DNA of 23,035 bases from the NCBI GenBank assembly GCA_900553035.1, contig USCC01000027.1:1-23035 (forward strand), given 5' to 3'. Positions 22,654-23,035 of the stretch are shown here, in pieces. The position numbers and the translations under genes are program-made. The number at the start of each line of letters is the position of its first letter. Within the stretch, counting starts at the first letter, position 1. The notes beneath the pieces were generated by a model, which had not been told where the DNA came from, ran no database searches, and saw only the letters and a list, made by a program, of their open reading frames with translations. This DNA comes from an uncultured Rhodospirillaceae bacterium (GTDB taxonomy: Bacteria; Pseudomonadota; Alphaproteobacteria; CAAGCB01; CAG-977).

Positions 22654-23035
22654 ATGATTTTCAAACAGGACGTTTTCTTTTCTCCGGCCGGGCAGGAAAG
22701 ACGGCTGCACATTTATCTGCCGGATGATTACGATTCTTCCGGAGAACGTTATCCCGTGATGTATATGTTTGACGGGCACAACCTGTTTTATGATTCGGAT
22801 GCCACTTATGGAAAAAGCTGGGGTTTTAAAGAATTTCTGGACGGGTGGAGTAAGAAAATCATTGTCGTCGGGATCGAATGTTCCCACGAAGGCAACGGCC
22901 GACTTCAGGAATACTGCCCATATTACTGGGATTCAAATTGGGCCGGAGAAGTCCATGGTACAGGAAGCCGGACAATGGAATGGATGGTCAATGAGTTAAA
23001 ACCGTTCATCGACAGCGAATTGCGGACATGGGCTC
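22654..23035 (+). CDS. Putative alpha/beta-hydrolase esterase (3' end missing)
   Basis: The first 127 codons of an esterase of the 'putative esterase' (esterase D / Fes-like) group. Visible features are HIYLPDDYDSSGERYPVMYMFDGHNLF (19-45), typical of the N-terminal strands and oxyanion region, then IIVVGIEC and VNELKPFIDSELRT before the expected nucleophile elbow, which lies beyond the window. AGGAGG stands 6 nt before the ATG, the most consensus-like site in the window. No signal peptide is seen, so it should be cytosolic. GC by hand count is about 47% (181 of 382) against roughly 55% in the neighbour, and the wording resembles Firmicutes homologues (recollection). Substrate unknown. Confidence 0.85.
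   Translation, partial: MIFKQDVFFSPAGQERRLHIYLPDDYDSSGERYPVMYMFDGHNLFYDSDATYGKSWGFKEFLDGWSKKIIVVGIECSHEGNGRLQEYCPYYWDSNWAGEVHGTGSRTMEWMVNELKPFIDSELRTWA

Overview
The window looks like chromosomal core DNA of an alphaproteobacterium, with a hand-estimated GC near 55% in most genes. The reasons are the lptF-lptD-surA-rsmA order, the aroK-aroB pair divergent from a xerD operon, a DUF2889 gene, and a J-domain gene with an N-terminal Cys-rich motif, all familiar from alphaproteobacteria. Compact operons with ATGA overlaps, plus a Firmicutes-like esterase at the right edge, suggest a small host- or gut-associated lineage. That habitat is an inference.

Left part, minus strand (1-9296). Transcription runs leftward from about 9316. 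The first operon is a 46-aa membrane peptide, a 559-aa exported protein of unknown function, and a XerD-type recombinase. A second unit starts with a promoter that appears to give a leaderless lptF. It continues through lptD (LPS transport), surA (outer-membrane chaperone), rsmA (16S rRNA dimethylation), yggT, a DUF167 gene and folD, which is cut by the window edge. The usual lptG and pdxA are absent from this cluster.

Middle, plus strand (9420-12226). aroK, aroB, a DUF2889 gene and a J-domain gene form one operon. A bidirectional terminator separates it from rpmB (L28), which reads leftward from its own promoter. A tRNA-Arg(CCG) follows on the plus strand. It shares a bidirectional terminator with the opposing operon of a uridine phosphorylase-type enzyme and a small exported protein that may have a thioredoxin-like fold.

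Right part, plus strand (14583-23035). rimO has a good sigma-70 promoter and is followed by up to three terminator-like hairpins. Next comes a lone IS1-InsA-like zinc-ribbon/HTH gene flanked by imperfect inverted repeats. It precedes a complete tripartite efflux operon: membrane-fusion adaptor, RND permease and TolC-family outer-membrane channel. A palindrome overlaps the adaptor's ribosome-binding site. The window ends in the first 127 codons of an alpha/beta-hydrolase esterase. Its upstream region has the layout of a MerR-controlled promoter (19-bp spacer filled by a perfect palindrome), and its GC is lower than its neighbours'.

No CRISPR array, rRNA, prophage or intact insertion sequence was seen. 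The points most worth following up are the zinc-ribbon/HTH gene with its repeats next to the pump, the MerR-type esterase promoter, the missing lptG and pdxA, and the unannotated 46-aa membrane peptide.
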